Shown here: positions 45,743 through 57,812 of the stretch, piece by piece
Layout of the letters: each line of letters begins with the position of its first letter
Numbering within the stretch: the stretch's first letter is position 1
Source: Phascolomyces articulosus
Lineage: Eukaryota; Mucoromycota; Mucoromycetes; Mucorales; Lichtheimiaceae
Length of the DNA: 64,000 nucleotides
NCBI GenBank assembly: GCA_025677815.1
Contig: JAIXMP010000042.1
Location: 62,001-126,000, forward strand
Direction of reading: 5' to 3'
Notes under the pieces: generated by a model
Seen by the model: the letters and a program-made list of their open reading frames with translations, nothing else
The model's database searches: none
What the model was told of the DNA's origin: nothing
Position numbers and translations under genes: made by a program

Positions 45743-46183
45743 ATTTAACTAATGTCTGTCTTTCATAAGTGTGTACATCATCCAATTCTCTTTCTTTTCA
45801 AACATCAGAATTGTGGTTCTCTTGACACTAAATTGTTGTATTTTCTCTTGTATGAAAGAGAAAGGATTTTAACGAGCTTTCATCTTCGAGCCATGAATTC
45901 TACAAAGAATATATACCAGTTTTACTCAAAAGGCTATGATGACTTTATGTGGTGTATATAAGATAATATACATAGAGGGCCCCGGAGATATAAATGCTAT
46001 TTATACCAATAGATTATAATTCAAAAATTGTCACGCATTAATAAAAGAAATGTATACCAGTTAAAAAATAAGGACGCCATTGCTTCCCATGTCTATGAAC
46101 TACTTGAAGAAATAAACTTACTTTTCTATCAGTAGGAGTATTCACCTATGGGGGCGGTAGAAGATACTAACATTTACATCTCG
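45743..46183. other. spacer left of repeat copy 2
   Basis: AT-rich. A plus-strand frame at 45752-45961 (69 codons) has no recognisable domain. Otherwise nothing seen. Confidence 0.4.
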
Positions 46184-46759
46184 TATGGCTATTTTTGATA
46201 AACATCGTTCTAGCAAACTCTAGCACAGATGCAGACCTTGAAGAGGCCTTATAAATGAGAGTGAATTCAAAAAGAAGACCGCACGACCTCGGCACAACCA
46301 CGTCTCGCCTCATAGTGGATGGCTATGTAACTCCAAGGCGCACTCGTAGTATCAAAGGCCGAAGGCAACTCGGCTTCCACCAACCTCAAGTGCTACCCCT
46401 GCTTTAGCCCTAAGACCCCACTACAATAGCAACATCGTCCAGCTCAACACCAAAAAGAAAAATTTATGAAAACCTAAAATCATATTTTAAAACGATTTGG
46501 AGACTCTATTCGCTGTTGTAACTAAATTTTTTTTTATGACGTCAAGTTCCTCTATTCTGCAGGAATCATACATGTAACTTAATAAAATTAAAACTGTGTC
46601 TCTCCATACATACCGTGCCAAGATTTATAACAACATCCAAGTTATCTCTGGTTTTACCTATTTGTTACTTTGAGTATGTGAAGAAACAAGAGGTCCATTT
46701 GGATTATGGATAGCAATAATTTACTAATTATTATAATATCTATTTGGATCCTGTTATAT
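46184..46759. repeat. 575-bp dispersed repeat, copy 2
   Basis: Same orientation as copy 1 at 5653-6227 and about 97-98 percent identical by eye. The identity begins at TA(C/T)GGCTATTTTTGATAAAC and ends at CTGTTATAT, and flanks differ on both sides. No clear target duplication could be defined for either copy. Confidence 0.85.
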
Positions 46760-47639
46760 GTATTTTTGCAAGGCAATCAACTATTCCTGTTGAAACTTTT
46801 ACATGAATCAAGCAATGAGATTGCAATGAACGTGTGAAGTATATAATAAAGTAGTTGACACTAGTTTAGTCAAAAGTCAACACCACAGTGTGTAGATCAT
46901 TGGCTTTTTATAGAAATGTGAAACAGTTCAGGGACGGTCAGACAACTATAACATTTTTCCATAACAGTGACATTGTCTATTACTACTCTTTCCTTTCTTT
47001 ACTGACATTTACTTCTTTTATTTTCACTAGTTTTTCACTTTATAATATCATCATATTATAACGGTTTAGTTGATTTAGATATTCAATTGAAAAGTTATAA
47101 AAATATATAAGTAGATTATTGATTTCCCTATTTTATTTTATGCAACATTCATTGCCTTTATATATTCTATGCGATAATAAATTAATAAAAATAAATATGG
47201 GAATAAACATAAGACAATGGCATACGATACATAAAATAATGAGAGAGCATAACGAGGGACAATATAATAAACAAAAGAGGATGATCAAACGAGGGTTGGA
47301 TAAAACATAAAATAAATAATAATAATAATTATGATATAATTATTATTATGTAGAGAACACTACATCCGTTATTGTTAAGAAAATATCCATGGACGATGTG
47401 GTTATGATCATCCAGGGCGACGAGGGGACAACACAACGTAGGGATGGATAGGGATCATCAAAAACGGGATGGTTGGTCAACCCATCCATCCACGGATAAA
47501 CCTTCGGGAGAAACACTTCACCGACGCGATCTGGTTGGTCGACCCGGGTTCTTGGGTTTGAATTGTCGTCTTGAAGTCACGTGACCAGCTGATGACGAAT
47601 TTCTTTCAAAATTCGCCTCAGACGCGATATCAATCACTA
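46760..47639. other. spacer before tRNA-Lys
   Basis: AT-rich to about 47380, then about 250 bp that is clearly GC-richer (CGACGAGGGG, CGACCCGGG, CACGTGACC) leading into the tRNA gene. Nothing coding seen; a plus-strand frame at 47119-47310 is judged random. Confidence 0.5.
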
Positions 47640-47676
47640 GCCCGGTTAGCTCAGTCGGTAGAGCGTTCGGCTTTTA

Positions 47677-47712
<36 letters not shown>
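47640..47712 (+). tRNA. tRNA-Lys (anticodon UUU)
   Basis: A complete 73-nt cloverleaf without intron. The acceptor GCCCGGT pairs with ATTGGGC including G-T pairs, and the discriminator is G. The D arm reads TAGCTCAGTCGGTAGAGC and holds the A box. The anticodon arm is TTCGG-CTTTTAA-CCGAA, giving anticodon TTT. The T arm GGGGGTTCGAGCCCCC holds the B box. It decodes AAA/AAG lysine codons. No run of four T follows closely; the next clear one is about 100 bp downstream. Confidence 0.97.
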
Positions 47713-47800
47713 TATTCATTTGCATACTTACACGGTCTCATCTTTATCAACATCAACCCCATGTATTTGAGTCAGCAAGCTGTTCTCCCTGCCCATAAAT

Positions 47801-48053
47801 CAGGGTTGATCAAATTTTTTATCTGAGCATGTTTGAGCGCGCTCAAACACGCACTGGACCTAAAATCATCATTTTTGAGCTGGTTCATGCATTAATATTG
47901 AGAAAAATTGAGCTGTTCAACAGTTGAATTTGACTGCTCAAACGGTTCAATTTTTTCTTATTGATCCACTCAAACATACTCAAATGTCGTATTTGAGCAG
48001 TTTAGTTTTAGTCATACATTATGTTTGAACTTTTGAGCATGATTCAATAAACA
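47801..48053. mobile_element. one end of a hAT-like transposon (terminal and subterminal repeats)
   Basis: The sequence CAGGGTTGATCAAA at 47801 fits the CAGGG-type terminus of hAT elements. The next 250 bp holds about nine copies of TTTGAGC/GCTCAAA-type words in both directions, including a perfect 20-bp palindrome (TGTTTGAGCGCGCTCAAACA at 47830-47849). Such subterminal repeats are where hAT transposases bind. No matching right end (…CAACCCTG) was found downstream, so this is a truncated or single-ended copy. CCATAAAT directly to the left could be the 8-bp target site. Confidence 0.55.
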
Positions 48054-48404
48054 CAATCAATTCGCGTAAGCTTCTTCTTTATTGGTTAATAGACAATATT
48101 ACACCCAAGGTATCACTTTCACATTGGCGTATTTTTTAGATATAGTTCAGTATTGGTTCGTATATTTAAATATTGTATGTAAGATGTTCATTATTGGCTT
48201 ATTTTTCATGAAACGCTTCAAAACCATCTCTTTTTCTTTCCTTTTATATACATAGTGCGTATTTAGTGGTCCCCCATTCTGGGTTATAACTCAGGTCACC
48301 AGCAAAATTTGTGACCCTCTGTGTTCCTGAGTCTTATAATTAATTATTTTCGAGTCTCTTTTTTTTCGTTTGTCTTTCTTTTCTGAATTACTCTCTTTTT
48401 TTTA

Positions 48405-51400
48405 TTGATAAGTAAAATGATTCGTAGCTTTTCTTCCAACGCTTCTTCATCGGCATCCTCATCTTCCAATCGAAATGATGATTCGAATGTCAATCTTAAC
48501 CCTTCGCATGCTGCTGCATTGGCTAAAAATCAAGCCAAGGAAGCTGAAATCTCGAGAGAGATGCTTGCCATGAAAAAAGGCTTCAAAGTAAAAACACACA
48601 AAGAGACTATAAAAACAAAAGACAGTTGTTTATTGTAAGTTCTAGGGCGTCTAGGTTTAGCATAACAAGTGTCAAACTGTAGCTTCAAAGGTTTATCTAA
48701 ATAGAATAATATAAATGAATAGGATTGGTGTGCAGAAAACTATTGTTATGAAATTGAGCCAAATGTTTTTAAGGCTCATGAACTTGTCACTGAGGCAAAG
48801 CTTTTGCGATTTTTAAAGGAAGTGGTTGATAAAATGGGTAATCGCAAGCGCAGGAGAAACAGTGTCAGTGGAGTGATTTGTAAATGCTACTTGAGCTTGT
48901 CGGATGGAAGAAGCAAGTGCATCCCGACCGCTTGAAGTAATTTCCACCTTTGCTTTCGCTTCAACAAATAACACCATAAGGTCAATTTGAATTGATCCAC
49001 CATGTTTGCTGTTTAGGTATACCGTTTTAAATGCAAATTTGAATTTATTTTGGAGATTACTTGTTGCAGACCACACGTCATCAAAGTGCCAAATGTAGTT
49101 CAATACAGCATCTTTTTTTTGAATCACAGATCTTTCTTAAGATTGGATATCGATCTTATGGTATATATTGTTCCATTACTATTATCAGAAAGAGAATTAT
49201 TTTAAAATTTGTCAAAAAGAACCCTATACCTTCACACACACAAAAAAAGTACTGACAGTGAGCTAGATCAGACATCTTTTATAGTTGTCAATTACAGGTT
49301 TTTTCTTAAAAAGTTGGCTGTAGCATTTTTATAATCGCCGATGTGTTTTTTGAAATTGTGATGGTGGCTCATTTTATCATGCTAAACATTTTTGATATTC
49401 ATGCATTTTTAATAATAATTCGTGGTTGAAGTTTTTGGCTACGTCTATTTGCACACCCCCTCTCAAGCGAGACGATGGCGAAACTATGGCGCTTCGTTAT
49501 GAAAGTAACCAACAGTACATCAAAGCCGTCATCGATCTCTATCATAACCAAGTTGCCGCTGGAGTTAACTCTCACCCTCATCCACGTGGACAAAAGGTTA
49601 ACACCTGGCGCAAAGGAAAAGCGAAGCATAACAGAGACACACTTCGTGAAAACTTTACTGATCGTGGTGTTGGAACTTTGCAGGGTGGCTATGATTATGA
49701 TGATATGGTTGCTGTCTCTTTATACTTCTTTACCAACAGTGATCATGAACCAGTAGCAGAAATGCGAAACCGTGCTTCAATTTTAATCCACCACATGATG
49801 ATGCTTCGTGGTGAAAGCTTGCGATTTGCAGAGTTTGCAGACCTGTTTGGAATCAATTTTCCAGAAGACGAAGAGAACAGCACTCCTTGCCCAGTACTTG
49901 CATTCCATTCTGACTTTGGTAAAACTCTTGCCAATGGAAATCGCATGTACTTTGCAACAATCTGACATAAAGATCTACGAGTATGTGCATTTGGTGCCAT
50001 CGCTTTTTATCTTTTTTACCGTTTCCATATCTCCAACGAAAATTTCCCAAATTTCACTAAGAATGAGGACTGGTATGGCTTCAAGCTGTTGAAAGGCAAA
50101 GATGCTAAAAAACAAATGGCGTATACCACAATGAATGCCCCAATTGTCCGTGCATTTCTTCAATGTAATATTACAAGCTTGCATACGACACACGCTGGAC
50201 GTGGATCAGGTGCACGGGATGCTGGATTGCATGGGGCAACAGAAGACCGATTACGTCGACATGGCTGCTGGAATATGCAAAGCATGGAACGCCATTATCT
50301 GATGAAGCTATCAAGAGCTTCAATCCGTGCAGTCAACGGATTCCCTGTGGGAAAAGGTAGATATTGGCTTCCTCGTGCTTTGATACAGCCAGACGAGTCA
50401 CTGCAACGCAAAATCTTCCTTGAGAGGTTGACGACTGGCTATCTAAAGTTGAGAGTGGAGTTGGTGCCGAAAGATCAACTTCTGCACAAGGGTTTTTACG
50501 TCTCATGAAAACAATGCGCGTTGTCATTTCACAAGATGCAGCTATGTTACGAGAGCAATACTCAACTCATCCTATGTTTCGTCACCCTATCTTTCAAGGA
50601 CAGGATTTTCTTTCGTTTGCAGCAGCTTTAGCCCATACTGTTCGAGCAACACCTCCACCCTCTCGCATGAAAATACAAGAAGTCATACCTGAGGTAAACC
50701 ATCGCCTCTATCACATAGATATGAAGATGGGAATGTATATTTTAGTCAAACCTAGGAAAGGCTAGCATAAAAAATATTGGAAGAAAGCTGCCCATGAGCT
50801 TAAGGATATTGGGGTCGATGAAAAACGGCCAAGGTAAGGATATATACAATTCTTTGCTAGCAGTTTCTTGATCTGTGATACTTATATTTGTTTTTGTTAT
50901 TGCATGCATAGCGAAAAATAAAAGGAGCACTAGTGAGTGAAATCGCTGATGATGTAAAAACCCGAACCCGAAAGAAGAGGAAAATTGCAGCAGATCTGAG
51001 GAATGAAAGAGAAACGGTGCCAAGGGGTAGTAGCAGTGCTCAAGGACCGGAAAATAATAATAACGATATGACTAGAAACATATGGAATGATAGGAAGTGG
51101 TTCTTGGAAGAGGCTGCAACACAGTCTCAATTACCGGCTTTAAGGTAGCTTCGTGCCCTTCTTTTCTTATCATGTCATAAATTATTATTTATTACAATGT
51201 GTATAATCTAATCCTTTGTGTTTCCCAGTCCAGAAAAGCATAATGTAATTTGGTTTGGGCACAAGTTGAGAGGATGGTCTTCGCTTCCTGGAGCGTTATA
51301 TTCTCGGATGAAAAGTGAAATTCCAAAGTTGATCCAACAAAAAATTTCGACAGAATTTAGGGCTCAAGTCAAAACTATTATTAACTCAGTATGTATACAG

Positions 51401-51452
51401 ATATTTATTTATGTCACCATTGGAATAAAAAGAGAAAGTGACCAAATTTAAT
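48405..51452 (+). pseudogene. Crypton-type tyrosine recombinase (Ndc10-like domain), broken
   Basis: Fragments lie in order: an N-terminal exon from 48405 (MIRSFSSNASSSASSSSNRN … REMLAMKKGFKVKTHKET), a second with DWCAENYCYEIEPNVFKAHE and LLRFLKEVVDKMGNRKRRR (about 48723-48868), then the main part from about 49440 (LRYESNQQYIKAVIDLYHNQ … SILIHHMMMLRGESLRFAE). The recombinase core follows: HKDLRVCAFGAIAFYLFYR, DWYGFKLLKGKDAKKQM, TTHAGRGSGARDAG with HxxR, GCWNMQSMERHYL with the presumed nucleophile Tyr, and GRYWLPRALIQPDESLQRKI. Breaks: TGA at 49963 where the family has Arg, a frameshift near 50424, and TAG at 50763. Later pieces (WFLEEAATQSQLPALR; WFGHKLRGWSSLPGALYSRM) are joined by plausible introns. 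Cryptons move by tyrosine recombination; this copy is inactive. Confidence 0.82.
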
Positions 51453-52269
51453 CTGGTAACTATCATTTAGATTGGTCTTTCTACTTTACAAACCAATATT
51501 GATCACCTTCATTCAGTACTGTAGTATGGATAAAAAGAAGTAGAATAACAACAAGTGAAAGAGACCGAAGAAGTCTTGTGAGAATCAATGTAGATTTATT
51601 ATAATAATGAAGATGATAATTATTTCTAGTTTTACAAGTACAGTATTTATATATTTTCTTATCCATGCCACTTAGTCGTCGATCATGGTAGTTTGTCATT
51701 ATTAGAGTTTGTTTGGAATATCGATATGATACAAGTATTCATAGAAAGAATGTTAAAGTATATTCATTATAAAGATACATAGGTAAGAATGTTAGATATG
51801 GCGATGAGCATCGTGTAAAATAAGAATGTGGTGTCATATTATGTTATTCTTTGTAAGATAAAGAATGTGATGCCTTTGGAATGTAAAATAAGGGAGCAAC
51901 CAATCATTAGTGATTTTAGTATTGTTATATGAGAAGAAGTGTAGATACGTCAAAATATCTCAAGTACAATAATCCATCATTACAATTATTCTATAAATTT
52001 TATCCCATTATGTATACTTTACAACAGGAAAGAACTTGTTATTATAACGAAAGATGGGACAGAATCACATTTGTATCGTTACTGTCCTATACAAATAAAA
52101 GCGCTGCTATTTAACGTGTTTTTATATAATAGTCCCGTTATGCTTTTATATTTTTACTTTTTTTCTTACTATTTTTTCTTTTTTATCACCCTAATTACAC
52201 ACACAATAGCACCGGCATAGAACGATAACTTGCAATGTGCGTAAGAATGCATAGTTTTTGCTTTAACTG
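51453..52269. other. spacer right of the Crypton
   Basis: AT-rich, no gene. It probably includes the 3' part of the Crypton element, whose ends could not be defined because Cryptons lack terminal inverted repeats. Confidence 0.4.
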
Positions 52270-52526
52270 AAGTAAATCTACTACTAATTATATGCAACAT
52301 CCTGAAAAACAGTTTGCAATTTGCGTATTTCAGTTATATTAAGTTTTTCTTTAAAAGATGTGGTTTTTATTTAATTCTAAATCAACACTGTGCCCTTTGG
52401 GCTATAATATTTAGAGACAGATCTAATAAGAGCGGGAGAATTAAGTATTTCGGAGAGTCCCAGAAATCTGTTACAAATAGTGTACAGTTTGCAAAAAGTG
52501 AGATTGCAAAAATCGGGGGTTGACTG
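52270..52526. mobile_element. orphan end of a Tc1/mariner-like element
   Basis: Read on the minus strand from 52526 the sequence is CAGTCAACCCCCGATTTTTG with TA directly outside (52527-52528), as for mariner-type termini. Inside, GTACAGTTTGCAA and CAGTTTGCAATTTGCG words recur at about 52480 and 52310. No matching left terminus was found, so it is a truncated copy or a decayed MITE; the left limit given is arbitrary. Confidence 0.4.
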
Positions 52527-52845
52527 TATCTATCATCATATCTACCATCACTGTTTTATACAAAGTGACTGTAATAATAGTAGGATAGCTCCCCCTTTAT
52601 TAGTACCCTAGATATATTATAATAAGTTGTCTAGCCAAGTAATACAATAAACATGAGTTGCTCTTTTCTATCTATTATAGTGGCATAACATCAAGATTAA
52701 CTCCCATTGGCTGCATTATATCAAAATATCATTGGATGAGAAAGCTCTAACCACTGTAGGCACACCCATTTTTCCTCCACTTAATCTTATTTCACGACAA
52801 CTTTCCTCTGTTTGCTTCAGGTCTAACTAAAAAGTTCTGACCAAA
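52527..52845. other. promoter region of the VPS39-like gene
   Basis: 319 bp between the mariner-like end and the VPS39 start, ending in a pyrimidine-rich leader. No other gene seen. Confidence 0.5.
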
Positions 52846-55800
52846 ATGCACGATGCATTCCAAGTTACTACAGTTGTTGACAAGGTTAACCGTATAGAGT
52901 CCATCTTTGCTCATGGTAAATATACCAATCTTTTCCATCTTGAATTTAAATTATTGTACATATGATTTTGACTTTTTATTTTATGATTTTGGCTTTTTTT
53001 TATGTATTACTGCTTTTGTGCAGGCGATCGACTATTGATTGGTACAGGTGTTGGACAGTTACTTGTATATGATATTAAAGAACCATTAGGTAATTTATAA
53101 ATCCACGGTAATCATTACTACACGTTTAATATACAAGATACCCATAGTATGAAATAGAGTATATCGCGTGTAAATAATAACGTTGTGTTGTGTCTATGTT
53201 ATTCATTTTTAGTGGCGGATGATAACGAAGTACCTGAAGTAACTCTATCTAATACCATCAAACAATTCTCGAAACGACCTATTGAACAACTGGATATTAT
53301 TAAAGAGATTGATGTTCTTGTCTCACTTTCTGGTATTCTACTCATCATTTTTTGACTATAAATATCTGCGTCGATTTATTTGGTATATACATGACAAAAC
53401 GATAGAATGAAAAGCTCATCAGCAAAAACCAAACAAAAAATCAATGTGGATAGATGGACTTGTTAGTTTACACGATCTTCGAACATTTGAACTTCGTATG
53501 GCGTTAGGAAAAACTAAAGGAGCAAATCTATTTGCTATCCAAACCATGGTAGAAATGACATCCGATCAAATTCCAGTATTGACAACGCGTTTAGCAGTGG
53601 CAGTACGGAAAAAGTTACTTGTCTTTGTATGGAAAGATACCGAGTTTCATGAAACCAAAGAACTGAATATTCCAGATAGAATCAAAGCAATGTCATGGGT
53701 CGGAAATACCAAAATATGCCTTGGGTTTTCAACAGAGTATGCATTAATGGACGTAGATCAGGACAAAATAACCGAGTTATTTGCACCTTCAGGACCCGCA
53801 GAACAACAACAAGGGCCTATGAGTACTTTGAATAGTTTATATAATATGTCTATTGGATCTAGAGGTGGAAAACCTATGGTGACCAAGATTCCAAATAATG
53901 AAATGTTACTCGCAAGGGATCGTAAGTTTATTAACCTGGGTTATGGGCGAATAGCCGTAAAATGATGCATATATATACATATTGATATATATTAAAAACC
54001 TTTGTTTATTATTGTTTAATTAATAGATGTGAGTATTTTTTTGGGATTGGATGGAACTCCAACGCGTAAAGTGGGTATTGAATGGTCTGGTGCACCAGAA
54101 CAGATGGGTAAGATTTGACCTTATATGATAGTTAACCCAATGGAAAAATTATGAAAAGTTGCTAAATGGTTGGATATATTATTCTTTTAATAGGCTATTC
54201 ATACCCTTATGTAATTGCGATTCTGCCAAAACATGTCGAAGTTCGAAACATTCAAAGCTTAGCACTGGTACAACAAATTGAATTATCAAGTGCAAGATTC
54301 TTGAATCAAGGGAAACTTGTTTATGTTGCAAGTACATCGACTATTTGGCGTTTAACACCTTATAGTTTCTCTACACAGGTATTTAAAATGCTCCTCTTGT
54401 TTATAACAAAAAGTTGGGAAAGCAGATCGTATACTTGGGAAAAAGAAAGGAAAACTAAGAAAACGAGAAAGTTAACGTATATATTTAACCTTTATTTAAG
54501 ATCGACCAATTAGTGGAAAAACAAGAATACCAAGAAGCTGTGAGCTTGCTTGATCAAATTGACGCTGTATTGGTTGAAAATAAAGAAGACAAGTTACAAA
54601 TGATTCGAACACTCTATGCCCATGATTTATTTCGGCGTGGTGAATATGATACTGCATTAGGAATATTCCAAGAACTGGATACGGATCCAGCCGACGTGAT
54701 CCGACTCTACCCCGAAATGATATCAGGTAGTTTGGCTGACCAACCATCTGAACAAGACATTGAAGACGAACTACTATCATCACCTGTCCTTCGTAGCAAA
54801 AAGAATGAAGAAAGTTCAGCACCCCAGAGTAATAACAATAGTCGACCTGCCAGTATTATTTCATCACGTAGTAAAGCAACGACAACCACAGTAGCAGAAA
54901 AGCCAAAAGAAATTCCCTTAACTGGTTTAAATTTGCATGATGCAGTGACTTATTTGATTCGATTCTTAACAGATAAGCGACAAAAATTATCAAAAAAACT
55001 ATCAACCACATCTTCTACGAGGTCAACATCAATCAATGCGAATAATAAAGAAGTGGGTGGATCATCTACTCCTACATCCCGATCATCATCGGAAGGAGGA
55101 AGAGGAAGAAACGAAGAAAAATTATTTCGTCAAGCATCATTGGTAGATACAGCGTTACTCAAGTCATATATGATGACCAATGATGCCTTGGTGGGGCCCT
55201 TGCTACGTGTTCAAAACCATTGTGATGTACAAGAATGTGAAACGATCTTGTCGGATAAAAAGGTAAAAATATTTGGATCTCGGATTTTACATGTATATAC
55301 GCACGTGTTTTTTTATCCTTGCAATTTTTTTATACAGTACCAATTCAATTTTTATAATAGAAATACAAGGAGCTCGTCGATCTGTACAACTGTAAGGGTC
55401 TACATGGGGATGCTCTTGATTTATTAGCAAGGTAATAATAATAATAATAATAATAATAAACCCTAAATTTGTTAATAATAAACTTAAACAATATTTAAAT
55501 GGGGAATTATATAGATTAGGACAGCAAACAGAAGGACCACTTCGTGGTGTATTACCTACGATTCGATATCTTCAACGGTTAGGATTAGATCAATTTGAAT
55601 TAGTATTAAAATATTCAAGATGGGTATTGGAAAAAGATCCTGTCCATGGTATGGATGTAAGTAGCACTGTTATTCTAGTGATAAGGGAAGGAATAACCAT
55701 TTATTCTACTTTATTAACCCTTGAAAAAAAGATCTTTATCGATGACTTGGCTGAAGTAGAAACATTTCCACGCGACAAAGTCTTGCATCATTTGCAATCA

Positions 55801-57047
55801 ATATCCGACGATCTGGCGATCCAGTATCTTGAATATATTATTCATGAATTACGTGATACTTTACCGGATTTCCATAATCGTCTTGCAATAGCGTATCTGG
55901 ACAAGATTACTACACATGAAGCAAGTAAGGTTTTTATTTTTTATATTATTTTTTGTTTATCTTTATGAAAATTTTCAGACGTTTATTTGTATGTGTGTGC
56001 ATGTATATTTATGGGTAACTTTCTATATTAGACAATGCCGAAAAGCAAGCACTTCGGTCAAAATTACTATCATTTTTGATTGATTCGATACATTATCGAG
56101 CGGAAAAAATATTGTCCCGATTACCTATGGATGGTAAGTGATCTTAAAACCTATCTCACATATACATGTATTCTTATGAATAGGATGATATCAATAGATC
56201 TTTTTGAAGAACGTGCCATATTACTTTCTCGTATTGGACAACATGATCAAGCACTTGATATTTATGTATACAAACTCAAAAATTATACCATGGCTGAAGA
56301 GTATGTAAACAAATCAACCGGGTGGCCTATTTCTGTTTGGGTAAACGTATTGTATTTTTTTTTTGTTTTCAGCTTATCTAATTATTTTATATATACATTA
56401 GATACTGTACAAAGGTTTATCGTGAGGACCCAGTCAAAGGTGAAAAAATGTACTTGACGTTATTACGAGTTTATCTTCAACCAAGACATCACGAGAAGCC
56501 CCTGTTAGAACCCGCATTGGATTTGCTTGCTCATCATGGTTCTCATATCAATGCATCTGAAGTATTAGCTATACTTCCATTGGCAACCAAATTACACGGA
56601 CTATTTCCTTTTTTCGAGAAATATATCCGGGCAACAAATAAAGAAAGCCATATGGATCTAGTTGTCAAAAATTTACTCAAAGCCGAACAAATTCAGGTAA
56701 TTTACTAGTGATTGATGATACTCCCTCTCCCTCCCTCCCCCCAAATTCTTATCAGTTTTTTACTAAATTTATAAAAAAATACTATTAGGTTGAAGAACAA
56801 TTAATGTATTATCAATCCCGAGCTGTCAAAATTACGGAAGATCGAATGTGTCCACAATGTAACAAAAGAATTGGAAATAGGTAATTCTCTTATCAGATGG
56901 AAAGGGATAAATATAAGGGGAAAACAAAGAATAAGATAAAATAACCAACGAGTAAAATATAGCGTTTTTGCAGTATTTCCAAATGGTGTCGTAGTTCATT
57001 ATTCATGTAAAGAAAAGATTGAACAAACTCAGTGGAAACTCATGTAA
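52846..57047 (+). CDS. VPS39: VPS39/VAM6 homologue, HOPS tethering complex subunit
   Basis: Fifteen exons joined in frame: 52846-52915, 53024-53089, 53213-53332, 53454-53921, 54027-54107, 54194-54378, 54501-55262, 55361-55431, 55515-55656, 55732-55924, 56032-56133, 56198-56300, 56402-56696, 56789-56880, 56963-57047; 944 aa. The N-terminal third is a CNH domain (RLLIGTGVGQLLVYD, GLVSLHDLRTFEL, AVRKKLLVFVWKD). A disordered Ser/Thr-rich insert (about residues 410-520) precedes the clathrin-heavy-chain-like helical repeats (LYNCKGLHGDALDLLAR, AEVETFPRDKVL). The end is the Vps39_2 zinc module: CPQCNKRIG … FPNGVVVHYSC. HOPS drives vacuole fusion with Rab7/Ypt7, and Vam6 also activates TORC1 in yeast. 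The 75-nt intron at 55657-55731 is in frame and stop-free; skipping its removal would insert 25 residues. Confidence 0.95.
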
Positions 57048-57530
57048 TAATGATGAAAAATGATAGGTTTTTCGTCAATTTATTATATTTTTTATATATA
57101 AAATAACAATACCCAATATAAATAACCAGAATAAACATAAATTCTTTTAAGTTTACCTGGCCCCAGCGTCGTCATCATCTTCTTCTTTATATATATTATG
57201 ATGATTGTGGAAATTATTCGATAAGCTTTCTTTTTTAGGATTATATATATTTATACTTTGAGATATATAAACATATAAACAATCACATAATAATAATATA
57301 TATTTTTGATAGCTTTCGGAAGGTCGGCAGGTCTATTATTATATAAAGTCTTCTTTATTCTTCTCTTTGCCCTTTTTTTTTCTCTTCTTCTTTTCTTCTT
57401 TCTTTACCTCCTTATCAACGTACATCTTTCTCGTCAGTTGATTAGTTGAGATAACCAACATCTTTTTTTTCACTTTCTTTAATTCGCTATTCCTATACGT
57501 ATCTCTTTTTTCTTCATAATAACCTACAAG
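57048..57530. other. spacer between VPS39 and the zinc microprotein gene
   Basis: AT-rich 3' region of VPS39, then a strongly CT-rich stretch (57345-57420) and leader before the ATG at 57531. No other gene seen. Confidence 0.5.
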
Positions 57531-57812
57531 ATGTTTGGTCACTATCGTCACTATTCTTCAATGACAACACCAATTACTTCAGTCCTTTATCATAATAATC
57601 AAAACCATCAAGGCACCGGGCCAATTATTAAAACTTGTTCTTCATCAGCAAATGCAGCAAGAATCTGTGCAGTGTGTGGCTCACAATTCCATATGACGAG
57701 TAAAGCATCTCTTTTTTTTTCTTATCATGTATTTCATGAGTAATAATACGCGTAAATCGAAAAATAGCTAATCAGATTCGTGTTTATAGAACATTGCCCT
57801 GTGCACCCATAA
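57531..57812 (+). CDS. 63-aa zinc-binding-type microprotein, two exons
   Basis: Exons 57531-57699 and 57790-57812 join in phase 1 across a 90-nt GTAAAG..TATAG intron. The product starts MFGHYRHYSSMTTPITSVLY and ends CAVCGSQFHMTKHCPVHP. The last 18 residues hold CxxC, then H, HC and a final H at close spacing, a good metal-binding pattern created only by the splice; without it the reading frame ends in a hydrophobic stretch (SLFFSYHVFHE). A CT-rich leader lies upstream. I do not recognise the family. It could be a lineage-specific zinc-ribbon or knuckle protein; no localisation signal is seen. Confidence 0.6.

Noticed and set aside
47571..47798. 75-codon plus-strand frame
   Set aside because: It overlaps the tRNA-Lys gene; reading is incidental.
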